A stretch of DNA of 57,709 nt from a virus, in IMG/VR virus record IMGVR_UViG_3300030107_000393, positions 1-57,709 of that record; one strand, written 5' to 3'. Every line of letters starts with the position of its first letter. The stretch's first letter is position 1. Made by a program: the position numbers and the translations under genes. The notes beneath the pieces are model-generated. The model did no database searches. It was not told where the DNA came from and saw nothing but the letters and a program-made list of their open reading frames with translations. Shown here piece by piece: positions 31,491 to 41,828 of the stretch.

Positions 31491-33905
31491 TTAAGGGTTT
31501 AATAATTTTGAATCCAATATACTTGGTATACTTCCTATATCCTTTTCCATAAATTTAACAGGGTTATCTAAAAATTCTTTCATGTTTCTTTCATCTTGAG
31601 CAAGTCTTATAAGGTTATTTTTATCTTTTAAATATTCATCTATCTGCCCTAATATATTAATATCTATATTTGGATTTATAAAACCCTGATAACCACCTGC
31701 ATCTCCTCCACTCATACCTCCACCTAATCCAAATCCAAAGACAGGATAGTAGTTTGTATGAGATGTATAGCCTTGTTCTTTAAGTGTTTTATAAAAACTT
31801 TGCGCTCTATCATTTATTAATTTTACTACTTCTGCTTTAGCATTGTCTGCTGAGAAGCCTTGGTTATTTCCTATTTTATCTATAATAGATTGTACTGTAT
31901 TATCAAACTGTACAGTGTTCTGAGGTAATGGGCTAAAGTTAGTAACATTAGGATTGCCTTTTAACTCTTTAACTTGCTCTCTTAATATTGCCATTTTATC
32001 ATATAAACTTTGACCAAGTGCATTAGCCTTGTTCCAATCCCAAATATCTGGCTGTCCGTCTTTTACCCAAATTGTTTGATTTTTCCCTGCTGTATTTATA
32101 GCATTTGTAATCTCTGATTGAGTTTGGTTTATTTGATTATTTATTGCGTTTAGTTTTGCAAGAGTGGTTTCATCTACTTGATTGTTGTTAATTATGTTTT
32201 CAAGTTCTGAAATGTTATTTGTTATAGAGTCAAATGCAAAATCAAAAGATTGACTAAAGCCATTTTCCCATTCACTATATTTTTGAATTTTAGGTATGCT
32301 TCCTATAAGAGAATTTTCAACAGCTTTAGTTCTTTGGTCCCATCTAATTAAATTAGTTCCTAAAACACTTGTAAAATATGATTCAAGTTCAGCAACACTC
32401 GGTGGAACATTCTGAGGAGTGTATGCTTTTATTGCTTGTGCAAGAACATTCATAGTAGTTCTGTCCATATAATAAGTATCAGCCATGTTTTCTATTGCAA
32501 GCACCATATTGCCACCTGCTAAAGTACCATCTTCCATCTTTGTATTGATGTACTTACCCATTTTTTCACCAAAATATGCGTTTGGTAATGCTTTACTGGT
32601 TTTCTTTTCTTCTGCAATTTTGTTAATCACAGACTGTGATTGTTTTGCTTCAAACTGTGCATAATTATTTTGTTGGTTTTCAGCCATAGCACCTATTGTT
32701 TCACCTAGCACTGTCTTAATTTCTGCTAATATTTGACCTTTATATCTTTCTGATGTTCCTTCGCCAAATACTTCGTTTAAATAATCGTCATCATATTGTC
32801 TTGCTAGAATTTCTTCTGCAAGTTTTACTAATCCTGCTTCGCCAGCTTGTTTAAAAGCTTTGTAAGCAACAGTACCTTCAGTTTGTATATTAGTAAGGAC
32901 TTGAGCTTTTATAGCGTTTGCTATAGTTTGTAACTCATTTTTATCTCTTTTCTTTTTTTCTTTGCTTTCTGATTCCCAAACAGAAAGTAGCTTGCTGTAA
33001 TTGCCCTCTACTAATATAGCTATCTTATCGTCACTCAAAGGTAATTTTCTGTCTTTTGCCTGTTGTACTAAATAATCTTTTGCTTCTTTTTTTATTTGTT
33101 CGCCTGTCTTTGTTCCAGAAATCCAATCTTGTTGGTATTTTTGCATGAAGTCATTTACAATCTGTGACTGATTAGATAAAAATGAGTCTGACTCTTCTAT
33201 CATTTTCATATTATAATCAGCATTAACTGTTTCAAAAGTTTCTTTTATTTTCCATTTAGGAATAAAAGTTTGATTGCTTATTAAAGCTACTTCATTGTCA
33301 GATAATTTTAGTTCTTCACCTAAGTTTCTTTTTGCTTTTAATTTATCAAGAATTAAAGACTGAACTTCTGGCATATTTTTTGTAAATATATCGTCTCTTG
33401 CCTTAGTTGCATTTTCTATTGAAAAAACATTTGCAATAGTTTTTGTCATATCCATGTCTAAGTCTGTTCCTAGATTTTCTTTTAGATTGTTTAAAAATTC
33501 ATTTTCTAAACCATTTAAAAAACTACCTTGTAATTCTTTTGATGCACCTAAAAATTGTTGCGATTGCATTTTTTGTGTTAAAAAATTCATTGCTTTTTTA
33601 CGCAAGTCTTCTTGAATTTCTGCTCTTTTACTATAATTACTAAAATTTGTTTCAAGGTCTTTTTGTTTCTTTGCATCTAAATTTGATTGTGCAATTCTAC
33701 CAAGAACTTCTGTAGACGGAAGTCCTGCCTTTAAAAAGTTTCTGCCACCACTTAATATGTTTATCTGGTCTTGCATGTCTTGTAACGTAGCAAAAGGGTT
33801 GTCTTTCCTAAACTGTGCAAAAGTATCTGCTATGTCTTTTCTTGTTGCTCTGTCGTCTTCCATAGATTTACGGAAGCCACCTGCCATTGCACTAAAGTCT
33901 ACCAT
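31491..33905 (-). CDS. Internal virion protein, helical
   Basis: An 804-residue, largely helical, Gln/Asn/Lys-rich protein with no signal peptide (ILSGGRNFLKAGLPSTEVLGRIAQSNLDAKKQKDLE). A Gly-rich stretch (FGFGLGGGMSGGDAGGYQGF) lies near residue 720. It sits between a gp14-like protein and the giant polyvalent protein, the place of internal core proteins in T7-like genomes. A role in genome ejection across the cell envelope is inferred from order and composition, not from a recognised domain. Confidence 0.65.
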   Translation of the reverse strand: MVDFSAMAGGFRKSMEDDRATRKDIADTFAQFRKDNPFATLQDMQDQINILSGGRNFLKAGLPSTEVLGRIAQSNLDAKKQKDLETNFSNYSKRAEIQEDLRKKAMNFLTQKMQSQQFLGASKELQGSFLNGLENEFLNNLKENLGTDLDMDMTKTIANVFSIENATKARDDIFTKNMPEVQSLILDKLKAKRNLGEELKLSDNEVALISNQTFIPKWKIKETFETVNADYNMKMIEESDSFLSNQSQIVNDFMQKYQQDWISGTKTGEQIKKEAKDYLVQQAKDRKLPLSDDKIAILVEGNYSKLLSVWESESKEKKKRDKNELQTIANAIKAQVLTNIQTEGTVAYKAFKQAGEAGLVKLAEEILARQYDDDYLNEVFGEGTSERYKGQILAEIKTVLGETIGAMAENQQNNYAQFEAKQSQSVINKIAEEKKTSKALPNAYFGEKMGKYINTKMEDGTLAGGNMVLAIENMADTYYMDRTTMNVLAQAIKAYTPQNVPPSVAELESYFTSVLGTNLIRWDQRTKAVENSLIGSIPKIQKYSEWENGFSQSFDFAFDSITNNISELENIINNNQVDETTLAKLNAINNQINQTQSEITNAINTAGKNQTIWVKDGQPDIWDWNKANALGQSLYDKMAILREQVKELKGNPNVTNFSPLPQNTVQFDNTVQSIIDKIGNNQGFSADNAKAEVVKLINDRAQSFYKTLKEQGYTSHTNYYPVFGFGLGGGMSGGDAGGYQGFINPNIDINILGQIDEYLKDKNNLIRLAQDERNMKEFLDNPVKFMEKDIGSIPSILDSKLLNP

Positions 33906-33908
33906 ATA

Positions 33909-35426
33909 TTAACCCCTTCTAAACAAGTCACCAAAAAATTGACCTGCCTTATCCAATCCACTGTATATAAAATCATCAAAACCTTTTCCAAGGTAATCAC
34001 CATCTTTGCCTGTTCTATAGTAAGAATCAGCACCTAATTTTTGTAAGTCCATACCAAAACCAGAACTTGCATTTGCTAAGTTTGTCATAGCGTTTGTATA
34101 ACCAGTTGTTGCGCTACTTAATAAGTTTTGACCAACATTCAATGCGTTGCCCATGTAAGTACTTGCGTTTGGTGTTACAATCGGTGTCGCACCAGTAATA
34201 GCAGACTTAATATTCATTCCTTGGTTTGTTGATAAAGTTGGTAAATTTCTGTATTGTGCTATGCTTGATATAGGGTTCATGCCTCCGTAAATAGCAGAGC
34301 TTACATTTATAGGAGACTGATAGCTTCCTGCTGATAATACGTTTCTATCGTAGACGCCAGAAGGTAAAGAGCTTGCCATATTATAAATGCCAAGACTTGA
34401 TGGCATGTCTCTCATGTTCATCATCTCATTAATACCTGCACCACCTATTCTTGCAGTCTCGTCTAATATTGCACCACGTCTTCTAAGCACAGAATCTAAG
34501 TTTGCGTTGAGTGCTTGGTTCTGACCAGTTATGTATGCCAGTGCATCATCTCCTGCTCTCATTCTTGCACTTTGATATTCGTCTGCAAGTCTTCTTGCTA
34601 TTTCGCCACGAGCATCAGTTGCTGTAGAACTTACATCTACTCCACCTCTTATAAGGTCTGCTTCATTAACAGACGCAACTGCTTCGGCTGCTCTGTCTAT
34701 GTCGCTTTGATATGCCTTTGTTCGTCTAGCTGTCTCTGCGTTTAAATCGCCTTGAGTTATTCTTTGTACTTCTGGGACGTCTCCAAGCTTCGCTGCAGTT
34801 TCGCTTAGAGCAGTTCTTAGACCATCTATGTTGTTCATTATTCTGTCACGGAAAGCCATTTGCTCTGCTTTTTCACCTTCAGCCATAGCTTTAGCTTCTT
34901 GGTATTCTTGCATCTGAAAATCACGCTCTATCTTTCTTAGTTCCTGCGCTTCTAAAAATCTTCTCTTGTCTTCGTCTGCTTCTCCCTGTGCTATACGCTG
35001 TGCTTCTTTTAACTGTTGTATTGCAAACGCTCTTTCTGATTCTGATAACGCTTCGTTTTTAAGAAGTCTTTCCATTCTAAAAGCGGCAAGCTTGGCTGCT
35101 TCTCTGTCTTCTTTTATCTGTCTTTCTATTTGTTCTCGTCTTTCTTCAAGAAGTATTTGTTTGTTTCTCTCTAGCTCGTCTAATTGAAACTGTCGTTCCT
35201 CTTGAGCCATAAGTCTGTTCATTTGTTCTATTTGTCTGAGGTAAGCATTCTCTTCCATGCTTTGACGGAATGCATCTTGAGCCAACCCAAGGTTGGCTCT
35301 TTGTAATCCCATCTGTTCTCGAAACATGTACTCTTGAAGCTGTTGTGCTTCTTTGGCACGTTTGTTTTGTTGCATCATTCCGATGCCTGACATGCCCAAA
35401 CCTATTAGTTGTAAACCGAAGCCCAT
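33909..35426 (-). CDS. Internal virion protein, coiled-coil
   Basis: A 505-residue protein. It opens with a small hydrophobic Gly-rich helix (GFGLQLIGLGMSGIGMMQQ), then a very long charged coiled coil to about residue 210 (Gln/Glu/Arg-rich heptads). A less charged C-terminal region has repeated Asn-Ala and Ser-Ser patterns. A hydrophobic start followed by a coiled coil recalls T7 gp14-like internal core proteins. It is three bases from the next gene in the late operon. Confidence 0.65.
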   Translation of the reverse strand: MGFGLQLIGLGMSGIGMMQQNKRAKEAQQLQEYMFREQMGLQRANLGLAQDAFRQSMEENAYLRQIEQMNRLMAQEERQFQLDELERNKQILLEERREQIERQIKEDREAAKLAAFRMERLLKNEALSESERAFAIQQLKEAQRIAQGEADEDKRRFLEAQELRKIERDFQMQEYQEAKAMAEGEKAEQMAFRDRIMNNIDGLRTALSETAAKLGDVPEVQRITQGDLNAETARRTKAYQSDIDRAAEAVASVNEADLIRGGVDVSSTATDARGEIARRLADEYQSARMRAGDDALAYITGQNQALNANLDSVLRRRGAILDETARIGGAGINEMMNMRDMPSSLGIYNMASSLPSGVYDRNVLSAGSYQSPINVSSAIYGGMNPISSIAQYRNLPTLSTNQGMNIKSAITGATPIVTPNASTYMGNALNVGQNLLSSATTGYTNAMTNLANASSGFGMDLQKLGADSYYRTGKDGDYLGKGFDDFIYSGLDKAGQFFGDLFRRG

Positions 35427-35429
35427 AAT

Positions 35430-37289
35430 TTATGCCCTTATAATATTTTGACTAAACGCTGATGATGCAGGTACTCCAGTATTTGTAAACTCATCTTCAT
35501 CATTTAACATTGCTAAATAAGTCTGCAAAGCAACTGGGTCTTGTAATGCAAATTCTGGGAACTGCGCTACACCACCTTCCATCATGGATAATATGTCGTC
35601 TCTCTCCTTTTGTTTTCTAAGCTCCACGTTTCTTTCATCTTGTTCTAATCTGAATTGCTGAGAATCTAATTCTTGGCTAATTGCATCTATTTCATCTAAT
35701 GCTTGCTCTGCATTAAATAAGTCTACTTGGTCTTGCATGGCTGTTAACTCTGCATTAGGGTCTGCTAAATCTGCTGTGCCATAATACTGAGCGTTAAGTA
35801 TTTTATCTCTTAGAGCCTGTGCTTGAGTTTCTATTTCATTTCTTTTGTCACTTAGCTCTGTAAGTTTTTCGTCAACACTTGTAAGACCTAAAGCAATTTG
35901 TGCTTTGATGTCGTCTACTCTACCACCTGTAAACTCTGATAAAGCACCTCTTTGTTCTCTAAGATTTGACTGAACGTCTCTGATGCCTGCTTCGTCTGAC
36001 AGTTCAAGACCTTCTAACGCAGGTCCGAAACCTTCTACATTAGATAGTATGTCGTCTAGTGCCGTCTTTCTTTCTGCTTGTAAGTTTGCCAATGCAGTTT
36101 CACCTTGGTTTAGTGGGTCATCTACATTACTAAAATCAAAATCAAGCTCAGAAGTAAATCCTGCTCTGTCTGTTTTTAAATCTCTTATAGCGTCTGCAAT
36201 CGCATCAAGATTGTTTGCGTTGTAAATGCTACCAGTTTCTGCTGCTGATTCGATGCCTCTTGCTGTATCAAGAAGGTTTGTTTCAAAGTCTGATATTCTT
36301 TGTAACTCAGCATCTCGTTTATCAGATAGCCTGTTTACATCTCTTGATACACCAGTAAGTTCTGCAAGCTCATCGCCAAAGTCGAAGCCTAGTTCACTAG
36401 AAAATCTACCAGATTTTTTTTGTAAGTCTGATATTTCGTCTTGCAGTGCCTGTATCTTGTCAGCGTCTGCTATACCTATGTTGCCTAAACGAGTTGAATA
36501 GTCATCTACATTAGTAAGTATACCTGATTCAAAGTCAGATATTCTATCAAGTTCTGCTTGTCTTTTGTCTCTTAAATCTTGAAGACCTGTTGTTAAAATT
36601 CCTTTTTGAGAATCAAAAGTTCCAAAACCACCTGGTAGCATTTGGTCTAAGATAGATGAACTAAATCCAGTTTTTCTTGCTTCAAGTTGTGCAAGCTCTC
36701 TTTCTAACTGGTTCATTCCTCTTTCGTCTGCAATGCCTAGTTGGTTTAATCCTGTACTTCCTAGTGACAAGTCTCCTAATAATTGGTTTCTAAAATCTTG
36801 AATACGTTTTTCTTCTGCGTCTCTTTGAGATTTCATAGTGCCAAGTTGACTTAATTGATTTGATGCAGAGCCAACTAGCTGATTGTAAAGATTTGTATTT
36901 ACTTTATCTAATGTTGGTATGTCATTAATTGTTACTGTGCCATACTCTGTGTCTATTGTTTTATCAAATATTGGTTTGTCTGTATCGAATAGACCAAGCT
37001 GACCTAATCCAGTTTGATAACCTGTTAAATTTGTTTTATACTGATTGTACAAATTTTCATTAACAGATGTAGTAGGGTCGTCAAAAAAATCTACAAAACT
37101 TGTGTTAGCAAGATTTGACCTCATATCTCCTAAGTTTGTAGAAAATCCAGATAAAGACTCATTATACTTTTTAACTGCTTCGTTATAGGCGTCTGCTTTA
37201 TCTTGATAGTCTTTTGCTGTTTCTTTAGCTATCTCGCCTTTTTCTTTAGAATAATCTGGTGGTGGAGGATTTTTATTACCTTTACCCAT
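35430..37289 (-). CDS. Coiled-coil structural protein with repeated units
   Basis: A 619-residue acidic coiled-coil protein with a Pro-rich start (KNPPPPDYSKEKGE). The central part contains at least four related units that end in a variant of LSDKRDAELQRISDFE or LRDKRQAELDRISDFE and contain LGIADER/LGIADAD segments. Internal duplication is therefore evident. Probable internal or tail-connected virion protein in the podoviral ejection set; no enzyme motif seen. It overlaps the acetyltransferase gene by 8 bases. Confidence 0.68.
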   Translation of the reverse strand: MGKGNKNPPPPDYSKEKGEIAKETAKDYQDKADAYNEAVKKYNESLSGFSTNLGDMRSNLANTSFVDFFDDPTTSVNENLYNQYKTNLTGYQTGLGQLGLFDTDKPIFDKTIDTEYGTVTINDIPTLDKVNTNLYNQLVGSASNQLSQLGTMKSQRDAEEKRIQDFRNQLLGDLSLGSTGLNQLGIADERGMNQLERELAQLEARKTGFSSSILDQMLPGGFGTFDSQKGILTTGLQDLRDKRQAELDRISDFESGILTNVDDYSTRLGNIGIADADKIQALQDEISDLQKKSGRFSSELGFDFGDELAELTGVSRDVNRLSDKRDAELQRISDFETNLLDTARGIESAAETGSIYNANNLDAIADAIRDLKTDRAGFTSELDFDFSNVDDPLNQGETALANLQAERKTALDDILSNVEGFGPALEGLELSDEAGIRDVQSNLREQRGALSEFTGGRVDDIKAQIALGLTSVDEKLTELSDKRNEIETQAQALRDKILNAQYYGTADLADPNAELTAMQDQVDLFNAEQALDEIDAISQELDSQQFRLEQDERNVELRKQKERDDILSMMEGGVAQFPEFALQDPVALQTYLAMLNDEDEFTNTGVPASSAFSQNIIRA

Positions 37290-37731
37290 TTATAGTTCTC
37301 CTGTCTTTATACCATTTTGGTGTGTCTTCGTCTCTTAAAAGACCATAAATAATACCATCTTCATATTGACCATTTTTATTTTCAAAAAATTGTCTGGCTA
37401 TTCCTTCTTGTTTAAAACCCATAGTCTTATTGAGCTTATGTGCTTTTTCATTTGATTTCTTAACTATGCTTGATACTCTGTTACAGCCACAAGTATCCCA
37501 TACATAATCAAACAAATGAGATATAAAACGCTTCTGCCACCATCTTGGATTAGTTGAAACTACATTTACTTGAATATCATTCTTAGAATAATTGGTAAAA
37601 ATAACAGCACCAATAAGATTTCCATTTTCTTGAAAACCAAAACATTGGGGATTATGCCATGTAACTTCATCTAAAAATTTACTAGCCCAATTTGATATTC
37701 TTTTATTTTCGTCTGTTATCATCATTATCAT
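37282..37731 (-). CDS. GNAT-type N-acetyltransferase
   Basis: A 149-residue protein with GNAT topology: an N-terminal strand pair (FGFQENGNLIGAVIFTNY), a degenerate acetyl-CoA-binding region around NPRWWQKRFISHLFDYVWD, and the C-terminal segment VKKSNEKAHKLNKTMGFKQEGIARQFF typical of the family. It would transfer an acetyl group from acetyl-CoA to an amine. Acetyltransferases embedded among tail genes are known in other marine phages, but their targets are not. It starts on the stop of the fibre gene (TAATG) and overlaps the next gene by 8 bases. Confidence 0.78.
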   Translation of the reverse strand: MIMMITDENKRISNWASKFLDEVTWHNPQCFGFQENGNLIGAVIFTNYSKNDIQVNVVSTNPRWWQKRFISHLFDYVWDTCGCNRVSSIVKKSNEKAHKLNKTMGFKQEGIARQFFENKNGQYEDGIIYGLLRDEDTPKWYKDRRTING

Positions 37732-39293
37732 TAAGTAGATACCACACTTGCAGCTATTGTTACTTGAAGACCATTGCCACTAGAATTGTTTGTTACAATA
37801 AAACCTATTGATTTACTTGCTGACGTTGCGTCTACTTCTATAGCTGTAGATAAAGTTATGTCTTGAGGGGTTGATGTTACACTGTATGTAGAACCTTGAC
37901 CAACGCCATTGACAGCTAATTGTAAAGACAATGTGCCAGAAGCAAGAAATACATTTAAGCCATTTATCTGTATCTTTTCTTTAAATATTCTTTTTACTAC
38001 CACTGTTGAATTAGAAGGAGTTGTTATAGCGTGATAAAAACTTGTTGTTGACAGTGATGCAGGTAATTGGGTTGAGGGCAGACGTCCAGTACTGTCGAGA
38101 GTAGCAACACCATTCGCTGCCCCCTTTTGAGTTACAGCAATAACGCTTGATAAATCAATCGTGCCGTACTGTAATGCTGTTCCTGTTCCATTTACTTTAA
38201 CAAACTTTCCTGCGTCTGCTGTTGCAAATGTAGGTAAAGAACTTTCTGGAGATGTTTGAAGAAACTGAGTTCCATCATAAAACTTTAATACGTTAGGTGT
38301 CTGTGATGTATCAAGAAATAAATCGCCAGTTGCAGGACTTGATGGTGTAGAACTTGCGACTGTCAGCTTTGCTTTTGCCGCTAAGCCTGTTGATAAACCT
38401 GTTACTTTAGCTTGTGCTATAGCACCATCAGCTATTCCTATCTTGTCAAATCTTAAAAGACCAGTTGCTGTGTCAGCATATGTTGCTTCCATAAGAAGTC
38501 CTGTTACAGCATTTTCTGCTGTGTTCTGAACTGTGATAATAGTTACAGTATTGCCACTTGCTATTGAAGAACCAAAGGTTACTGTGTTGTTATCAGGCTG
38601 TGTTGTATAGTCGTTTGACCCACCTTCTCTTTGCAGTATACCATTTTTATAAACTTGAAGAGTTTGGTCTTCTGTATGTGTAAAGTTAAAAACATTCTGT
38701 GCGCCAGTTGTTACAGTATCTGACCTTGTAAATCCTGTTATCGCTGTTGAACGAACTTTATATATACTTACAGTTGCTGCGTTGGCTAATGCAGAATTAA
38801 ATGTCACTGCTCCTGCACTGCCTGTGCCAGCAGTTGGGCTTGACGTATAATCAAAAGAACCACCAGACCTTTTTAAAACACCATTAACATATACAACAAG
38901 TTCGTCTGTACTGTTATGAGAGTAATCAATGACTGTTGTTGAATTGTTTGCTGTTACTGTATCTTGTCTTGAGTGAAAAATAGGTGCGCCAACAGTACCT
39001 GCTGTTGAGCCGTCTGCACCTTTTATACTTGCCAATGTAGCAAGTGTTAGCCACCCAGTATTGTTGTCTGTATATGAGCCAACTCTGTATTGTAGACCTG
39101 CACTTGAGTCTAATCTCATTTCTACAGGACCTGTCCAGTTGCCTGCCGTATCAAAAATCTTGGCTAATAGTTCGCCAATAGTATTATCTCCAAGTTCGGC
39201 TGAGTTTAAATATCGAGTAAGATTTTCAAACTCGGTATTTATGTTGCCACTTGAACCATAATTTTGTGGATATTGTTGTCTTAATCTTACCAT
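37731..39293 (-). CDS. Tail fibre/adhesin with phage-anchor N-terminus
   Basis: A 520-residue Ser/Thr/Gly/Asn-rich beta protein. Residues 20-100 (NSAELGDNTIGELLAKIFDTAG..., AGLQYRVGSY) match the N-terminal region of the 794-residue fibre at 51343-53727, so both probably dock on the same virion site. Two tandem beta units follow (VVYVNGVLKRSGGSFDYTSSPTAGTG and LQVYKNGILQREGGSNDYTTQPDNNT), each reminiscent of T7-like tail proteins. The C-terminal domain may contact receptor. It lies between the nozzle-like and acetyltransferase genes. Confidence 0.75.
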   Translation of the reverse strand: MVRLRQQYPQNYGSSGNINTEFENLTRYLNSAELGDNTIGELLAKIFDTAGNWTGPVEMRLDSSAGLQYRVGSYTDNNTGWLTLATLASIKGADGSTAGTVGAPIFHSRQDTVTANNSTTVIDYSHNSTDELVVYVNGVLKRSGGSFDYTSSPTAGTGSAGAVTFNSALANAATVSIYKVRSTAITGFTRSDTVTTGAQNVFNFTHTEDQTLQVYKNGILQREGGSNDYTTQPDNNTVTFGSSIASGNTVTIITVQNTAENAVTGLLMEATYADTATGLLRFDKIGIADGAIAQAKVTGLSTGLAAKAKLTVASSTPSSPATGDLFLDTSQTPNVLKFYDGTQFLQTSPESSLPTFATADAGKFVKVNGTGTALQYGTIDLSSVIAVTQKGAANGVATLDSTGRLPSTQLPASLSTTSFYHAITTPSNSTVVVKRIFKEKIQINGLNVFLASGTLSLQLAVNGVGQGSTYSVTSTPQDITLSTAIEVDATSASKSIGFIVTNNSSGNGLQVTIAASVVST

Positions 39294-39294
39294 T

Positions 39295-40806
39295 TTATGT
39301 CCTCACAGTTACTGCAAATCCTATAACTCTTAATAATCCTGCGCCACCAGTTGTTGTAATACGATACTGTGCAGCTTTATATCTATGTTTCCAACTTCTT
39401 TCATATTGACGTGATAATGGCACATCTTGGAAGTAGTTGTCGTCCGATGTGTCATCAACCTCTATAACTAATGAACCTATTGTACGCCCATATAAATCTT
39501 GTGCATCTAAATTAATTATGCCTTTGCCAGATGCTTGTATAACTATGCTGTGTGTTTCTTTTGTTTCTTCTAAACTTCCATGCCAAAGTAGTGGTGTAGT
39601 TATAGCCAATGAAGGAGTTACAGCGTCTTTATCTATTTCTTCTGGCTGTAAAATTTCATATATACCACCTGTAGTTCCAAGGATAAGCTTACCATTTAGG
39701 AAGTCGCCACATCTAGCATTTAAGAAATCGCCTTGACTGTACTTAGGTTGAGGCTGTCCACCTTCTGGGTTCATAGATAATGTAAGTCTTTTACATAAAA
39801 AATCACCAGACTGTGGGAAAAATACATGGTATTGTGCTGAGTCTTGGTCAAAGACGGCACTTATCTTTTCTGGGTCTGGACAAGAAGCAAACAGTTCTCT
39901 GTATAATATATCTACTTTATCTGAAAGACTGTATGAGTAAACAAGAAGTCCGTTGTCTTCTGACCTTTTAACTGAGTGTATTCCAGAACGTGAACAGAAT
40001 AATAAGTCTGTTCCTGCGTTTTGTATGGTGTTGTGACTTATACAGCCAATGTTTACGTAAGCATTGTCGTCTAGTAACCAGTTGCTAATGCTAGGGTCTA
40101 TCTTATAAATGATGGCTTTGTCACTTGTAAACACTACAAGTCTGTTTTGTTCGAATGTTCCAAGACCTGTTATCTTGTCTGCTGTACCTAGTAGGTTTGC
40201 TATATCTACAAATCCTGCACGTAAGACGTTTGTACTTGTTGCCTCTTCATCGTCTGGAAAGATTTCGTCTTGGTCTACACGAGAAAAATGAACTTGTGTT
40301 TCTTTACCATTAATACCTGCTACTACCAGACGTCTTTGTATAGATGTGCAGAATGCAGGCTTTAATTCGTTGATTGCTCTTGATTGATTTCTTTTAAATA
40401 TTGTGCCGTCATACATGTACATAGGTCGTTCTCTGCAAGCAAACTGAACCTTTTGATTGAATACTGTACTTGATACGATAGCTGTTTTAGGGTGTACGTC
40501 TTCTAAAACGTGGTCACTTTCAGACCTAAACGAAATGCCAGAACCTGTTTCTTCTACAAATACTGTCTGTGTTGAATTAAAATATCTAACGTGATTGACG
40601 ACTGTTGTGCCTTTTCTTAATTTGGCAGACGGCTCTCTTACTATCTGTCCTCGCCAATCACATGTAGCATTGTTTAGTTTTGCAAGATGTTGTTGTTTGC
40701 CTGTATCAAGAGACGTAATGTCACGAGACGTATCCAAACCTTGGAAGTCTTCATATGGGAAAGTTTTAATCTTTACTCCACCTGGCGATTTAACAGGGCT
40801 TGTCAT
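39295..40806 (-). CDS. Tail tubular/nozzle-like protein
   Basis: A 503-residue beta-rich protein (FQGLDTSRDI near the start, ISGRQ-type repeats of WRGQIVREPSAKL, then FVFTSDKAIIYKID and similar strands). Position after the gp11-like adaptor gene and before the first fibre matches the T7 tail tubular protein B (nozzle) in gene order. The N-terminal FQGLDTSRD segment resembles proteins of that class in marine podoviruses. Assignment rests on synteny and composition. Confidence 0.65.
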   Translation of the reverse strand: MTSPVKSPGGVKIKTFPYEDFQGLDTSRDITSLDTGKQQHLAKLNNATCDWRGQIVREPSAKLRKGTTVVNHVRYFNSTQTVFVEETGSGISFRSESDHVLEDVHPKTAIVSSTVFNQKVQFACRERPMYMYDGTIFKRNQSRAINELKPAFCTSIQRRLVVAGINGKETQVHFSRVDQDEIFPDDEEATSTNVLRAGFVDIANLLGTADKITGLGTFEQNRLVVFTSDKAIIYKIDPSISNWLLDDNAYVNIGCISHNTIQNAGTDLLFCSRSGIHSVKRSEDNGLLVYSYSLSDKVDILYRELFASCPDPEKISAVFDQDSAQYHVFFPQSGDFLCKRLTLSMNPEGGQPQPKYSQGDFLNARCGDFLNGKLILGTTGGIYEILQPEEIDKDAVTPSLAITTPLLWHGSLEETKETHSIVIQASGKGIINLDAQDLYGRTIGSLVIEVDDTSDDNYFQDVPLSRQYERSWKHRYKAAQYRITTTGGAGLLRVIGFAVTVRT

Positions 40807-40813
40807 CTAACCT

Positions 40814-41452
40814 CTAACTGGAACTGCCAGTATAAGACGTGCTTGTACTGCTACTTGTATTCCTATTAAGTAGTTCAAGATTAGCATAAGGCTCTGACCT
40901 ATCATAATCTTCCTTCTCTTTATACCTAATTGTGTATCCGTTTAGACGTCTCCACAACTGTTGGTTTAAAGTTCTATGATACATAGGCATATAAAACTGT
41001 AGCTTTTCACTACCTTGTTGCATTGCATAATGGTAAAGAATGCCTTGTACAATGATTACATCATCTATTTCTCTAACATCATCAAGACCTTCATAGTAAT
41101 CAAAAGTTACTGGTACAACAATATTTGTGCCAGCACTGTCTGTGTCATTTTTAGTAGGTGCGTAAGGGTGCATTCTTATATCGTCTATAACCATGTTTGC
41201 AAATTCTATAAACATTAGAAGGACGTCTCCGTCTACAGTGCCTGGTGAAAACTCACCATATCTTCTTAGTGCAGACATGCATAAAGTTCTCAAAGGTGAA
41301 TAGCCAGATTTTATATGGGGGTTAGCATTACTTTTCTCTGTAACAAGTTTCTTGCTTTCGGAAGTATGCGTTGCTCCTGACATAACACTTCCGTCTGTCA
41401 TAGTATGTGTGTCGCCTGTCCATACTCTTCCGTCTGGTAGGTAATATGTCAT
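40814..41452 (-). CDS. Head-tail adaptor (tail tubular A-like)
   Basis: A 212-residue protein. The core (LRTLCMSALRRYGEFSPGTVDGDVLLMFIEFANMVIDDIRMHP) is a helical bundle of the sort seen in portal-attached adaptors such as T7 gp11. It ends with a Ser/Thr-rich flexible tail. The gene lies directly downstream of the capsid unit and upstream of the nozzle-like gene, the standard place for the first head-tail connector. Inferred from order and helical pattern. Confidence 0.65.
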   Translation of the reverse strand: MTYYLPDGRVWTGDTHTMTDGSVMSGATHTSESKKLVTEKSNANPHIKSGYSPLRTLCMSALRRYGEFSPGTVDGDVLLMFIEFANMVIDDIRMHPYAPTKNDTDSAGTNIVVPVTFDYYEGLDDVREIDDVIIVQGILYHYAMQQGSEKLQFYMPMYHRTLNQQLWRRLNGYTIRYKEKEDYDRSEPYANLELLNRNTSSSTSTSYTGSSS

Positions 41453-41455
41453 ATG

Positions 41456-41743
41456 TTATGCCTTTCGTTTTATTCTGCCATTTAAAAAGAAGTGGTGTTT
41501 TTCAAATCTTTGTGTATCTGAAGCTTCTACTTTCCATTCGCAACGTCCAGAACTTTCATTTCTTGTGCTTCTAATATCTGCACATTCAAACATATAAGGT
41601 TCTTTTTCTCTGCTTTCATATATAACATATGAAGATGAAGTCTTTGGTTGCTCCCATGCTTCGTTTACATCTGGGGTACTTGGGTCATCTGCTTTAAGTG
41701 TGCCGTCTTCGTTTCTAGCTCTTACTTTTTTTGCTTTCGCCAT
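41456..41743 (-). CDS. Small head or connector-associated protein
   Basis: A 95-residue protein with a basic, disordered start and a folded segment (SYVIYESREKEPYMFECADIRSTRNESSGRCEWKVEASDTQRFEKHHFF). It follows the capsid gene and its terminator and precedes the adaptor gene by 3 bases. That position suggests a head-decoration or head-completion role. No domain recognised. GGAGAG precedes the ATG. Confidence 0.65.
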   Translation of the reverse strand: MAKAKKVRARNEDGTLKADDPSTPDVNEAWEQPKTSSSYVIYESREKEPYMFECADIRSTRNESSGRCEWKVEASDTQRFEKHHFFLNGRIKRKA

Positions 41744-41828
41744 TTATCTCTCCAAATTTTTCTTCGTATAAAGCTCGCCAGGTGGGTTGTTTTATACCTT
41801 TGTGTATGATTATACCCTAAAAAAACAT

